A stretch of 64,000 nt of DNA from Plazaster borealis. Lineage: Eukaryota > Echinodermata > Asteroidea > Forcipulatida > Labidiasteridae. The notes under the pieces are model-generated. The model was given only the letters and a program-made list of their open reading frames with translations. It was not told where the DNA came from and ran no database searches. Numbering within the stretch: position 1 is the first letter of the stretch; every line of letters begins with the position of its first letter. The stretch lies in contig CM037462.1 of the NCBI GenBank assembly GCA_021014325.1, forward strand, positions 18,062,135 through 18,126,134. The letters run 5' to 3'. Shown here piece after piece: positions 1 to 13,100 of this stretch. A program made the position numbers and the translations under genes.

Positions 1-280
1 AGCTGCGGAAGATGTAAGATAAATTTTGTATCAAAACATAAAACGGTTTCCTGTGTAAAATGAGGCACAAAGGAAAATTCTCTGTGTTTACATGTACTTG
101 GCTAACCGCTTGTACTTTTGCATTGTACTGTTGCTGATAAGATAAAAGATGAATATTCATCAGCAATCTGAAATATCCTCAGGACTCAAATTTCAAGAAA
201 ATGTTGAAGCACAACATTTACCAGGCACGATATTCTTCCTACTCTAGTCCGATTTCCGACTTTTCTTCACTCTTTAATTT

Positions 281-426
281 ATCTCTTTGAAAACTACTTT
301 ACTTCAAAGGGGGTCGATTCTAACAATGTTTTATAATATCAACAGCTCCCCAATGCTCTTTACCATGTAAGTTTTTATGGTCATTATTTGTTTGAGTAAT
401 TACCAAGGGTATGACCTCCCTTTAAA
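281..426 (+). mobile_element. TTAA-flanked MITE family A, right half only
   Basis: Matches the right half of the fuller copies at 6210-6588 and 18146-18519: aactactttacttcaaaggg, then tataatatcaacagctc, then taccaagggtatgac, ending ccctttaa. The left half is missing. Confidence 0.7.
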
Positions 427-760
427 GCTAATCTGAAAGCGTTCCAACTGCATCATAATAGCGGTACTGTAACACTAATTGACAGAGGAGAGGACATGAA
501 CAGAGAAAGGCCAATGACCACAACATTAGCGAATGTCAACTGGAACATCAATAGTGACAACACCCTGTACTATTACAATAACAAAAGACTGGGGGGGAAA
601 AACAAAACAAACAAAAACAGACGGGACAAAATATGAGACAATTTCCTGCATGAATTCATACATGTCCGGTACTGCTGATCAGCTTACAGATTGCTTTCCT
701 AAATGGCTTTCGTTGCTGTGTAAAATTAAAGTTTGATATAAATCACCTCAAGGTTGAGTT

Positions 761-998
761 TAAAGGCATCGTACACGTTTGGTAATTGTCAAAGACCAGT
801 GTTCTCACTTGGTGTATCCCAGCATATGCATAAAATAACAAGCCTGTGAAAATTTGGGCTCAATTGGTCATCGAAGTTGCAAGAAAATGAAGAAAGAAAA
901 AACACCCTTGTTGTACAAATTTGTGTGCTTTCAGATAGGAATAAAAACTTCTTGCAAGAAGTTTTGATTATTTTAGTGAGAAATTACCTCCTTTAAAG
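761..998 (+). mobile_element. TTAA-flanked MITE family A, left part
   Basis: Starts taaaggcatcgtacacgttt and continues ggtaattgtcaaagaccagt, then ttgggctcaattggtcatcg and cttgcaagaagttttgatta. It stops at cctcctttaaag, so the right arm is lost or was rearranged. Confidence 0.75.
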
Positions 999-1370
999 AT
1001 CAACTCAAACACAATTAACATCATTTTTCTTTTGTTACAGAAAGGTAAATGAGTGTGTAATGATTACATACAATTGAGTAAAACTCAATAACTATTGTTT
1101 CACATTTTTATCAGTGTCACGCTAGGCAAAAATGCAGTGTTTCACGAAAAGCCCCTGAACACCTAGGATTAAAAAGAGCACTGTGACGTCGCACTACGGA
1201 CTCGATTCAAACAAGACTAGGAAAATGCATACATGTAGCAACGAAGATAAACAGCCTTCATCTAGACTGTGTTGTGATGTATGTTACCTCACAAGTTACC
1301 TCACAACTCGGACTGGTTTTACGCTGGTTTTCTTGGGCACTGGTACTTCAGTGTTGATTTCACTTTTCAT

Positions 1371-1519
1371 GTAGTCTTGGCCCAAGACGTCAGTGATCTA
1401 TAGCGGATAGTGTACTGCGCTCGTTGTAAATCATTATAGCGCGCCCTCTTATGGCAGGATTTACAATGAGTGCGGTACACTATTCGCTATCGATCACTGA
1501 CGTCTTGGGCTGAGACTAC
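1371..1519. mobile_element. Fold-back MITE with ~58-bp inverted ends
   Basis: It starts GTAGTCTTGGCCCAAGACGT and ends with the near-perfect reverse complement (ACGTCTTGGGCTGAGACTAC). The inverted arms extend about 58 bp each around a short centre near 1436-1456. It has no coding capacity. Confidence 0.85.
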
Positions 1520-1779
1520 TTTTCATGTTGACGGGTCTCTGCTGGGAACATGCATGGCACCGCTAACTGTAGAGAAAAACACTACTTTAAAAATCAAAGA
1601 GTTGGGGGGGGGGGCTAGTTTTTCCAATCAAATTTCAACAAAAGTACAGGGAGGAAAACTTCATACCTATTACCAAATAATAACTAAACACAAAATAAAC
1701 AAGGATAAATAGTCAATATAGTTTGAGTGAAAATGCTCAAGTTGGTCTTTAACAGAGATTGAATTAGCCCAATCAGGTA

Positions 1780-1955
1780 GGCCTGGAATTACACCAGGGC
1801 CACAGAGGCCATGGCCTCTGTGGCCCTGGTGTTGGCCGTGGTGCCCCTTTGAAAATTCTGCATTAAAATTTTTTAAAAATCCAACGGAAGTGCCCTTTGC
1901 AAAATGAAAGTGGCCTTGCCCTATCGAAGATGAGATTCCAGGCCTGATGAAGGCC
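1780..1955. repeat. GC-rich palindrome repeat (ggccatggcc core)
   Basis: Ends with agattccaggcctgatgaag; the core is cacagaggccatggcctctg. Related copies are at 4830-4980, 5968-6090, 19908-20010, 41729-41870 and 55560-55715, all with caggcctg at one end and a cctttgaaaa or similar stretch. The last copy is in intron 2 of the methyltransferase gene's 3' region, antisense to no exon. Confidence 0.65.
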
Positions 1956-2102
1956 CCAATTTCATGTACCTTAAGCATTAAACACAAAGTAACTGCTTAG
2001 CATCGAAAAAACTTGCTCAGCAGAAACAGGTTACCAGCCAAAATACCATGTAATGTAAACTGTTTTGTCATGTTTGTGACTGGTTCTTCGCTAATTTAAG
2101 CG

Positions 2103-2512
2103 TAAAGGCACTGTACACGTTTGGTAGTTACTCAAAATATATATTAGCAAAAAAACTTACTTGGTAACGAGCAACGGAGAGCTGTTGATAGTATAAAACA
2201 GGGTGAGAAACGACTACCTCTGAAGTAACGTAGTTTTTGAGAAAGAGGTAATTTCTCACTAAAATATTTGCATCTGAAAAAGACTTCAGGCCTGAAGCCT
2301 TTTTTCAGGCATTTGAAAGCACACAAATTTGTGCAACAAGGGTGTTTTTTCTTTCATTATTTTCTTGCAACTTCGATGACCAATTGAGCCCAAAGTTTAA
2401 CAGGTTTGTTATTTTATGCATATGTTGGGATACACCAAGTGAGAATTGAGAATACTGGTCTTTGACAACCAAACGTTTTTTAAAAACAGAAACAAACTTG
2501 CTGGGCACCGTT
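2103..2512 (-). mobile_element. TTAA-flanked MITE family A, near full length
   Basis: A reverse-orientation copy: left end aaaggcactgtacacgtttg, and right end near caaccaaacg at 2465. The interior motifs of the family (gtgagaaacgactacctctg, ttgcaacttcgatgaccaat, tatgttgggatacaccaagt) are in the expected order. Confidence 0.75.
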
Positions 2513-3905
2513 TTCTGCTTAACAGCTTTATGAAAGTAGGCCGTGGAAAGAGGTTGTCCACATTTCCAGAAAAATCACAAACCTGTTATCTATCTGTTTA
2601 CTACATGCAGGGCTTGAAAGTTACACTGAATCCCAGTGTTTTTAGCATCAGGCCAGTAAAGTCATGACTGGAGAAGTCCGACGGTCTTCCGTTTTTTTGT
2701 TCAAATGTTGACTTTCACTCTGAAAATATATCTTTCAATTCAATTCTGTTGTGAAGAATACTTGACCCATAATAACCATGGAGATAAATCTTCTCTTAGT
2801 GCTTGTTCAAATTCTAATTCTAAACGGCGTAGTGTATTTTCTTCTCTTATTTCTATTCTGGTCGTGTAAAAAATTCTGGTTCCAGTAAACATTTTGAGCT
2901 ACATTGTACAAGCCCTGTGGTCTTGTGGATTTTCCCCCCAAATTTGAGCAATGGCAGGTACGCTGTATCAATACTTTTACATTTGTCTAAACTACATTGT
3001 GTGTATCTATAGGCCCAAACTTCTCTCTAGTAAAGTACTCCAACATGTTAGTGTGCACAGCAGATGGGATAGGGGCCTACATTCTGCATGGCGCACTGAC
3101 AGCTACAAATGTACACTAGTTGAACACCTGTCAGGGCCACCTGCCTATGAAAAACCCATTTGAACCAGCTGGCAGGTATTCATGCATTGCACATTACATA
3201 CCTATCATGTTTTTTGTTCACCGGTTCGGTAAATTTATCACTCAAGTGAATGTATTAACACAAAGTGACAAACAATCTGGCACTTCTATAGAAGATCAAG
3301 TTCATACACATGATTAATTCAATGCGATATCAAACCAGTGTGGTCTTTCCACACCTGCAAGCATGGTACAAGCATTATGTGCCAAGGGGTTGTTCAAACT
3401 TTTGTTTACGCTCCCAGGTATAGCATTAAATTTGTCTTATTTTCATTTATTTAAAAGTTCAATGGAGTACATTTTCAGTCTAAACTTCATGATATGATTT
3501 GGTTGTGCTAATAATAATAATAATAATAATTTAATAATAATAATAATAATTTATTCTTGATCTATCGTTTTACATTTAAAATCTCAAAATGCTGTACGGG
3601 AAATCACAACAAAAAAGACAGTAAACCAGTAAATCAGTAAACAAACAATTAATTATATACAATAGAGTAAAAACACACAATGAAGAAGTAAAAACCCACA
3701 ATCACTAAAAACCACGTTATACATTTAAAATTACATAAACATCATAAAAGTATAAAGACAACAGTTTAAAATACATTATTTTAAAATTTAATTATTTAAT
3801 AATACATTTATCACTCAAGTGATTGTAACACAAAGTGGCAAACAATCTGGCACTTCTTTAAAAGATCAAGTTTATTTTTGAATGGCTGTGGAACAATTGC
3901 TAGAC

Positions 3906-4254
3906 TTAAAGGCCCTATACACTATTGGTAAGATCGAAAAACACAAATGTTCAAAGATTCACACACAACTTACATGATTTAAAGTAAGTAATGGTTGAAA
4001 GGGTTCCTTAAAATATTTCTGCCTAAAATGCTATCGTTTCTGAGAAATGAGTAAAACAATAGTTTTTATCACACGCGATATTTTGAAAAAACAGAAAACA
4101 CATACATGTAAGGTCTCTTTTCACTACTTTCTCGTGATCTCGATGACCAATTGAGCTCAAACTTTCACAGGTTTTTTTGTTCATGCATATGTTGAATCAC
4201 ATAAAATGTGGACACTGATTTTGAGCTGTTACCAAAAGTGTACAATACCTTTAA
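3906..4254 (-). mobile_element. TTAA-flanked MITE family A, diverged copy
   Basis: Bounded by TTAAAGGCCCTATACACTAT and a right end accaaaagtgtacaatacct followed by TTAA. The inverted ends are clear and the middle has diverged (ctcgatgaccaattgagctc is still recognisable). Confidence 0.7.
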
Positions 4255-4448
4255 GAAATCCTGCAAAGGAACTTCATTTTTAAGGGGGCAAGGCTAAATC
4301 TATATTACAAAAGGCCAGTTTCTTTTAAATGTATCAATCCACCTACATACATGCATAGCGCTTTATCACACCCGATGGGCATATCAAAGCACTCAGTGTT
4401 TGTTTTTCTGCAAGGTATGCGGGCTACGTTTTTGAAGTATGAGACCTA

Positions 4449-4624
4449 TAGACCTTTATCATACTTCCACCATCTTGGTCATGTTCCCTGCATCCAGTAA
4501 ACGTAATGAATGCTAATACCCATTGTATAAAAAGGAACCAGACTATTTTTTCCTTCCAGCCTCGGTTTGATAACAATGAGTTGAATAGGAGAAAATCAAG
4601 ATGACCGCACCATGATAAAGGTCT
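4449..4624. mobile_element. Small fold-back element (tagacctttatcat ends)
   Basis: Left end tatagacctttatcatactt and right end accatgataaaggtctattc are inverted copies with mismatches; ccatcttggtcat pairs with aagatgaccg. The total is about 175 bp and there is no coding content. Confidence 0.6.
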
Positions 4625-5329
4625 ATTCCTTTACAAAGCACCATGTAATGGTTTACAAGGTGCTGTGGCGCAATATGCTGCCGATCAAACCAGGGTCTTG
4701 GGCCAAAATGCGGGTTACAGAAATAATTCTACTTGCCTCTTATGTTATTCCTGTCTGGTATAAAATCTTGATGATAAAAATGTTTTTCCTCTTTGATAAA
4801 ACAATAGTGGTAGCACTTAAAGCAGGTCTTACACAGAGGCCACGGAGGCCATGGCCTCTGTTGCCCCTGGTCTTGGCCTTGGTGCCAATTAAAAAGTTTC
4901 TCATATACTCTAAGATTTTGCAATGGCCCTTTGCTAAAACGGAAATAGCCTTGTCCTGTCAGAGATGAAATTTCAGGCCTGTGAAAGATTAACTTATGAC
5001 AAAAAGGTGCATGAGGCTTTCTTAGCAATTAAGCACTTTAATCAAATGCACTTTGAGTAAGGATTGATGACGAGTTGATACATCTATTATAATATTAATA
5101 ACCAATTTCCTGGTTAGTCACGGAGTGCTGAACAACCAAGAAGAACTGTTAATATTATTTTTGTTCAGGACTCCACCACCCTTGCCAAAGGGAAAATTCT
5201 ATACTACATACTCCCCATGTTCAGAGATGACATTAGGCCTATATGTAATATTTAATGTTTCATGGTATTTATGTGTGCCACGTTTTATGCTTTTACCAGT
5301 TTTCATCTATCAGCCCCACTTGGAGCTTT

Positions 5330-5674
5330 GAGGGAAAGTACACCTTTGGTAAATACTCCAAAAATTTATGACTATAAAAACTTACTTGGTAAAGAGCACT
5401 GGAGAGCGGTTGATGTTATAAAACATTGTTAGAAATGTAGTAATTTAGTTTTAGGGAAAGAATGAATTTTCCACACAAAAATTTGAGTCAGGCATCTGAA
5501 AGCATACAATTCTATGCAACAAGGGTGTTTTTTTCTTGTATTATTTTCTTGCAACTTCGATGACCATTTGAGCCCAATTTTTCACAGGTTTGTTATTTTG
5601 TTGCATATGTTGGGATACACCAATTGAGGATACTGGTCCTTGACAATTACCAAAAGTATATCTTACCTTTAAGG
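5330..5674 (-). mobile_element. TTAA-flanked MITE family A, diverged copy
   Basis: Starts agggaaagtacacctttggt and ends ttaccaaaagtatatcttac with ctttaa. It keeps acaagggtgttttttt and the ttgcaacttcgatgaccatt core. Confidence 0.7.
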
Positions 5675-6209
5675 GACTTACAAATGAAAATAAATTAGTG
5701 ATAAAAAAAACCTACAAAAATGAACAAATATGGACACAAATTTTTATGACAATCAATATATTTGATTGGTTTTGTTTGCACCGAAGCACTGTGTACTCTG
5801 TGCTTTCTGAGTCCGCAGGAAAACCCCAATCCTTTGGAACCTCAGGTGGGATTCAAACCCACAAACTTTCCCATCAAGTAAATTAAACAAAAATTTTATT
5901 TCATATACATATAGGAAATATGGGTATAAAACAATTTTCAATTTGAAACACCCACTGCACCACTGGCCTGATACATCAAGCAGGCCTGATACTTCAATGA
6001 GGCAATGGATGCAATTGCCTCCATGCCCCAAGTCATTGCCTTGGTGCCCCATATAATGTCTTAAGAGGGGCTTCAAGGTCAAATTTGGTTTTGTGATGCA
6101 CTCATTTTCCAATAGATATACAAATGTAGTCCTCATTAAAGTTGGGGAAAATTACAACTCTCTAACCCCACGTCAAAACGGTGTAAAATGCCATTTTATT
6201 TTATACTCT

Positions 6210-6588
6210 TTAGGCATCGTACACACATGGTAAATGTCAAAGACCAGTGTTCTCACTTGGTGTATCCCAACATATGCATAAAATAACAAGCCTGTGAAAA
6301 TTTGGGCTCAATTGGTCATCAAAGTTGCAAGAAAATGATTAAAGAAAAAACACCCTTGTTGTACAAATTTGTGTTTTTTCAGATAGGAATAAAAACTTCT
6401 TGGAAGAAGTTTTTATTATTTTAGTGAGAAATTACCTCTTTCTCAAAAACTACGTTACTTCAGAGGGAGTCGTTTCTCACAATGTTTTATACTATCAACA
6501 GCTCTCAGTTGCTCGTTACCAAGTCAGTTTTTATGCTAATATATATTTTGAGTGATTACCAAACATGTACATGTACAGTGCCTTTAAG
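6210..6588 (+). mobile_element. TTAA-flanked MITE family A, full length
   Basis: About 380 bp from ttaggcatcgtacacacatg to acagtgcctttaa. The interior order matches the other copies, and a short ACATGT duplication lies in the right end (aaacatgtacatgtacagtg). The element is palindromic overall: the left and right arms can pair. Confidence 0.75.
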
Positions 6589-6877
6589 AGCATAATTTTA
6601 AACATGACGACGTCATCGAACATCAGTAAAAATGGGTCTGTACATTCCAAAGAGGAATTTTTGTGCCAGTCATAAGCTCAGATTCAATGCTGTTTTGATT
6701 CAGAATTTAGGAATGAACCGAAAAGTCTCTGTACAAAAATGTACAAACCACATATTTGAAATGTGACGTCATTGAACATTTTTGGATTTTGACAAAAATT
6801 GCACTTAAAGGGTATCAAACACAGTGGCATTTGCTCCATTTTAATGTGAGTAAAGAGTCTAGAATTTTTGAGCAAGG

Positions 6878-7092
6878 GCCTTGTCACTCGAGGCAACTTT
6901 TACAGGCAACTTGGAGGCAACCAACCACAGTGCATGCAACAGGACCACTTTGGTACCACATGACTAATTTTTCAAACAGTGTCTTACGATCCCCAAGAAA
7001 AATATGTGAAAAATTCAAATGTGAACGCCTTTTCTTCATGGAGATTGCCTGGAAGTGGTTGCCTGTAAATTGCCTCGTGTGACATGGGCCTA
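6878..7092. mobile_element. Inverted-end repeat (ggcaacttggaggcaacc)
   Basis: Begins ggccttgtcactcgaggcaa and ends aaattgcctcgtgtgacatg with ggcc. The same element, moderately diverged, is at 31763-31984. It lies just upstream of the first recognised SLC44A1 exon; open frames within it are incidental. Confidence 0.7.
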
Positions 7093-7192
7093 ATAGATGT
7101 GTGTTCTACTGGAGATTCTCTTGAAATTGAGCCCCGGATGTTGTTTTCAAATTTGAACGTATACATAAGAATGTTTTTTATTCTGCTTTTAG

Positions 7193-10100
7193 GCAGCAGA
7201 CTCGGGGAAGTTGACACCAATTGAGAAGAGATCATGCACAGATTGCTTGTGCTGCATCATCTTCATCCTCTTCTGGATCGGAATGGTGAGTTGCTCTACT
7301 AATATTAATCATGAATATTTATGAGTGCAAGGATGGGAATAATTTCATGAGTTGATATTGGAATGTTAATGAGGCGAAGCAGAGAGTTGAGTGGCACATT
7401 CCATCTCTCAACGAATTAAAATATTCTCTCCACACACATGCAAACCATACATTATTTGTTTTATATAACGTTCAGGTAGATCTTTGTTAATTGATACAAG
7501 ATTGTACTCTGGAATCGACTACAAGGGCGTTTTGTACTGCTGTGTATTTTTTTGTATTTTTGTATTTTTTTATTTGAGAGATTGCCCGGATGGCCACTTC
7601 AAGGTGAGGGCTACACTTAACTGATTTGGGCTGTCGACCCAAATCAACTGCCACCACGGGCACGTTGCACCTACTCTTGGGGCTGTCACAGGGTTACCCC
7701 CTTCACAGTCCGTAAGGATGTTGACATGGGTATCATCCACTAGGAGCCTGGCTGGTAGAGCAGAATGCAATACATACCCAACTTTAATGCATGGTGTGGT
7801 CTAGCATGCAATTAGTCAAACAGAATGGGTGGAAAATGCATGGTGAATGTAAGGGTATTATGGGTATGAAAGCCATGGAAGGGTTTGACAAATGATTGCC
7901 GCTTGACCTCCAGAAATTTGAATGCCTTGGTATCGCTGTGAGGGCATATCTTCTATACTTTGTGTTTAATTGGTTTAAACTTGTACAATGACGTTTACTT
8001 CTTTAAAACTAAAAAATTTAAATGATTGCTTTGTAAAATGTACTGTTCATCATTCATTACATGTTGAAACTTATTTTGACTTTGAGTGCTTTCTTTAAAG
8101 ACCTGAAGAATCAAAGACTTTCTTAAAATGCTGTTTTTTATATACAGTTTTTCATTGCTGGTTATTCCATCGCCACGGGCAACGTGCTAAGGCTGATCTA
8201 CGGCTATGACAGCTATGGTAACATCTGCGGGATGGACAACCCTGAGATCGCCAACATTTCAAAGTCTGGCATGGACATGACAGGGAGACCGTAAGTCCCT
8301 CACAGTAGTCTTGTTACAAGTTGTTTGTTATGATTCTTTGCTCAAGAGTTGTAAAGATTACAAAGAAACGGTTTGAGCAAAGGCTACAAAATATGTAATA
8401 CCAAATATTTAGTGCACTGTTTTGACAACAGTTTTGTTCAGGTGAAATTATTTTGGGGTGAACAAAGACAAAGTTGTCTTGTGACACTCTTTTAGTATTA
8501 GTATGGGAAAGAATTAAGGCTGATTTTATGATTAAGCATGAATCATGAATCATAAGTCTTGAGTCTTGAATCTTGAATCATGTTTCATGAACCGGGAATA
8601 GTGGGTTGTGAATCGTGAATCGTGAATCAGGAATTGGGAATGGAGAATTGTGAATCATGAATCATCAATCTTGAATCAGGAATCAGGAATCAGGAATCAT
8701 GAAATTGTAAATCATGAATTAAGAATTGTGAATCAGGAATCAGGAATCATAAATCCCGAATCTTGAATCATAAATCGTGAATCGTGAATTGTGAACTAAG
8801 AATCATAATTCACGATTCTTTTTATATTGAATATTTAAATTGTGTGTGTATTTAAACATATTTTCTTTGCAGTTTGCTAAATAAATCAAATCAAATAAAC
8901 TCAAATGAATCTTGAAATGTGAATCATGAATTATGAATCACAAAATGTTAATTGTGAATCATGATTCAAGATTCAAGAGTCATGAATTATTTGTTATTGT
9001 CTTAGTCGGGTGTTCTTTATGGATGTACGACAGCCGTTTCCTTCTCTTGAAATCTGCGTCAAGGAGTGTCCTAAGGAGATGCTGAATGACACTTCTGACT
9101 TGAAGACGTTTGCCGAAAAGACAGGATCTCTGCTTTGTGATTATGACGTGAAGGTAGATGATTACATCGGTACAAAACAGGGGGTGGACGGACCATGCCC
9201 AGCTGTAGCTCTTGCAAGGTATTAATAATAATAATATAGACATTTATATAGCGCATATTGCAAAAAGCCTCTAAGCGCTTAAACATGAAACAAAATTAAC
9301 AAAACTAAGTATAATAGGGAAGTATTGACAGTGATGACAATTTTCCAAGGATTTGCGAGCACTTTTTTGTCCAAGTATATGTAATAAACATACACTGGAG
9401 ACCCTCCACTCCAAGCACAAAACAATTATGTTTACCAGAAAAATAATAATAGTGGCTTTGTATATAGCACACATATCCGTCACTCGGTGACGGTCAAGGC
9501 GCTTCAATATTCAGTATTTTTCCTGCAAGGTTTGTGGAGCTACGTTTTTTGAAGTATGATACCTTTTTCCTTTACATAGCACCATGTAATGGTTTACAAG
9601 GTGCTGTGGCGCAATATGCTGACGATCAAACCAGGAACCCCCGGGGTGAACCCCTTCTCTTTTCGATGAGTGCACTGGGTTCTTTTACGTGAATTACACA
9701 ACACACGGGACCAACGGCGTTGCGTCCCATCCGAAGGACGAAGCAATAATGGTCAAGTGTCTTGCTTAAGGACACAAGTGTCACGACAGGGACTCGAACC
9801 CACACTCTGCTGAACAGAAACACCAGAGCTCGAGTCCGGTGCTCTTATCCGCTCGGCCACTTCATTTGTACCATTTGTGACTTCCTGGTAACCAGGATTA
9901 AAAATTGGTTTACAATTTTTTGCCTTCCCAAATATTACAACTTTTCAACAATTTCTGTTGACAGTGAAGTTATCTTGAACCGCTGTGTACCCGAGGACCT
10001 TACAGAGCTGAGTAGTGACACCATTGAGAAGTTGATTAGCTTCCTCAATTCTTCTCGCCTCATCTCCAAGGTCATGGCAGATCTCTATATGGCTCGCTGG

Positions 10101-13100
10101 GCCATACTGGGCATGTGCGGCATTGCGTTACGTGAGTACATTGATAATTCAACTTTCGGATAGTTTCAAAGGGTCTGTATACGTTTGGTAATGACTCTGA
10201 AAACTAATGGCAATAAAAACTTACTTGGTAAAGAAGTACAGCAGCTTTGGATAGTATAATGCATTTTGAGAAACTTTTCACTTAGAAGTACTGTGGTTAG
10301 GGAAATAGATATCACTTTTTATCCGCAACAATTTGAATCTGAGAAGCGTTATTGCCAGTAAAATTTCTCAGATTGTGCATTCCAATTCTTCCTGCGGGCT
10401 CCAGATTTTTGGCAATATCTCAAAAACGCTACCACCTTTTGAAATGAAATTTTCACAGGTTAGTTTTTTGGTATATATCTGCAACTATATAGGATTGAAA
10501 CAAACAGTGGGTTCCAATTACCAAACGTATACAATCCATTTAACTTATTGAATGTATGTGTATTCAGGTTGCGGTAACATCATTGTGTAGATTTGTTCTT
10601 AAGAACTTGTCTTGCTATTTATTCTACTGCCGCAGAGTAGATTTCGGAATTCGGTAGACTACTTAGTTCTGAAAAGAACTGTCCTGCTTAAAAGTACTAC
10701 CTGGGGAGATAGGAAATAGGCTGGGACTACTACTTTGACTTTCAGTGGATCGAGGGGACTTCTCGTTATTAACTCCACCTCCGCGGACTGAGTTCTTAAT
10801 TGGTCGTAGCATTTCAACTAGTCTGCTCTAGTCATGGTCAGGAGACTGAAGAGTGTTTGAGATGCTGGTCTCTTTATAGGGATTTAGGATTCAGAGGTTT
10901 CAGTGTAGAGTTAGCACTTCTCTGATTAGTTCTGAATGTAGTTTTTCTGATGTTATGTACATATGTAAATGGTTTAAGTAACGTGTTCTCTTGAATATCT
11001 GGGAGCCTTGGGTTTTAATCGTGTAAAGGAAACAAATTACACACTTCTGTTTTTTTTTCCAAACGGCGATTAATGCCAATCGTCTTAACATCATCGAGTT
11101 ATATTCGGGTCATAAACAATCGGCGACCGATATGTTCGCGATGGTCTTAGCTCAGAAGCAGCATCATCCTGAAAGTCAGTCGCCGACTGTTTCTGTGTCA
11201 TCGTAAGGGTCCACCTGAGGGCGGCTTAAGATTTTCATTTATTTGATCTTAATTTGTAACATCATTTGTTTTACTTATTTTCTTTGATAGTGCTGGCAGT
11301 CATCATGGTTTTCTTGATTCGCCTTGTTGCTCAGGTCATCGTTTGGGTCATCTACATCCTTTCCATCGTTGGTGCTGTTGGTAAGTGGAGACACACATCA
11401 CACCCCAGAGCTGCCGACTCTCCCTGATTCCGCAGGAAGTTCCCTGAAATTAAACCAATCTTTCTATTTTCCGCTGAACGAATTTGAAAATCTCCCTGAT
11501 TATGGAAACTTGTTCCTTAATATGTTGAATGTAATTTCAAATGTCTCCCTGATTTGTGTACAGAATCTCCCTGGTTGCAAGATGCAAACGTTGGCTGCTC
11601 TGACACCCCACCACTCAGCCATCTGTGTTGGGTCCCCAGAATACCTGCACACAATCAAAGCACTGAAACTGAAAAGGGGCCAGCCTATTTCACTGTACAG
11701 CCTCAAATAGCATTCCGCACTAAAGACATCACTTTTGCTCCAAAAGCCCGGATCCCAGACAAACATTCTACCACTAGACCTCACGTGACCACCACATCAG
11801 CGCGCCATCCACAGAAGAACCATGAGTAGTACAGTCAGTACACGAGAAACGTAAAGCTTGGACATAACGTGCGCATACGTTAGTGAAATTTGACACTTTG
11901 TCCGAGATCCGGGTACTGAGCTTCTATTTTTAGTATTAGCCCAGAGTGCTATTCAAAAGTTCATTCTAGTGGTGTTCATCAGTCACAACTGTGTATTGAT
12001 TGATGTGTTGCTCTGTTTTAAGGTGGTACTGTGGCCCTCTGGGTAACCTATGTCCTGCAGAAGAAGGAGCTGGATGCTATGGAGGTACAGGTTGAGGCAG
12101 CTCAGCGTAACGTCACGTCTTTCCTTGTCTACTCCATCTTGGCCACTGTCTTCACGGTGAGTAGATGCCGGTGCTGCGATCCATTTAGGTCACATTCCCG
12201 GTAGTAATAATAACTCAGACTTGGCCATCTTCCGGGAGGGCTCTCGCACCTCCCAGACAAGGGTCCCGCCGGGGCTCACGACCCCCATTGCCCCTCGTCC
12301 GGTGTTTCTGCTTCACCCTGCTTGGGCTCAGGACACAATCGGCCGGGCCACTTGGTGGGGAATGGAGGTCTGCCCGGCCCCATCAGTGTGCCCCTGCGAG
12401 TTACCTCAAACTCTCTACTCCAGCTATCTTTCGGAAGAAAAAGTGCTTGTATACACACGGAGTCCCAATGTGCTATACAGATCGAGGAAGAACTATAAAA
12501 CTAAACAGATGGATTTGAGAAGGCATTTAAATTAATCCAGAGTTTATGCCTCTTTGATGTTTACTGGCAGTTTCTTGCAAAGAGTAGAAGATGAGTTAGA
12601 AAGTATACGCTGACTGTCTGACCTTGTCAATGACTCTGTGAGTGGGAGTGGAGTTTTTTTAAATTTTAGATTCAGGAATGAATACAGATGTGACACCGCT
12701 TGCCAAAAATCAGGCACATCTTGGAACTAGTGAAGACAACCGAAACATCTACCATGATATCAACTTGATGTGATATCTTAAACATTCTATACAAAAATAT
12801 GTAGAGAAACATATCGTTGTGTCAGTGCCAAAATGTCATATCTCCTATACGTTACACGCGAGTTTAAATAGTCAAAACGTAATTTCTCGCTCAAACAAGT
12901 ATGCGCCGAGCTACGACGTTATTGTGCGTAGCATTTTCGTGTGAGAAACAACGGGTTTTTTCAAAATCGAGATACAACGTTTTTGCAAAATCGAGATACA
13001 ACATTTTTGCAAAATCGAGATACAACGTTTTTGCACTCATTCTGATAATCTCAGAATGGTTACTAAACACATCATCATTGTCGTCTCTTTAAAACATGAA

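Larger units (their letters stand above)
1..7192. other. No supported gene; repeat-rich upstream flank of SLC44A1
   Basis: No open frame here combines splice sites with a recognisable protein. The stretch holds several copies of a TTAA-flanked MITE-like family, a perfect fold-back element at 1371-1519, a short TAA microsatellite at 3512-3550, GC-rich palindromic repeats around 1780-1955, 4830-4980 and 5968-6090, and a fold-back at 4449-4624. The first coding exon of SLC44A1 (in vertebrates a short Met-Gly-Cys-Cys N-terminus) should lie upstream of 7193. I looked for an ATG-GGN-TGY-TGY start followed by a splice donor and did not find one, so it may lie before this window. Confidence 0.6.
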
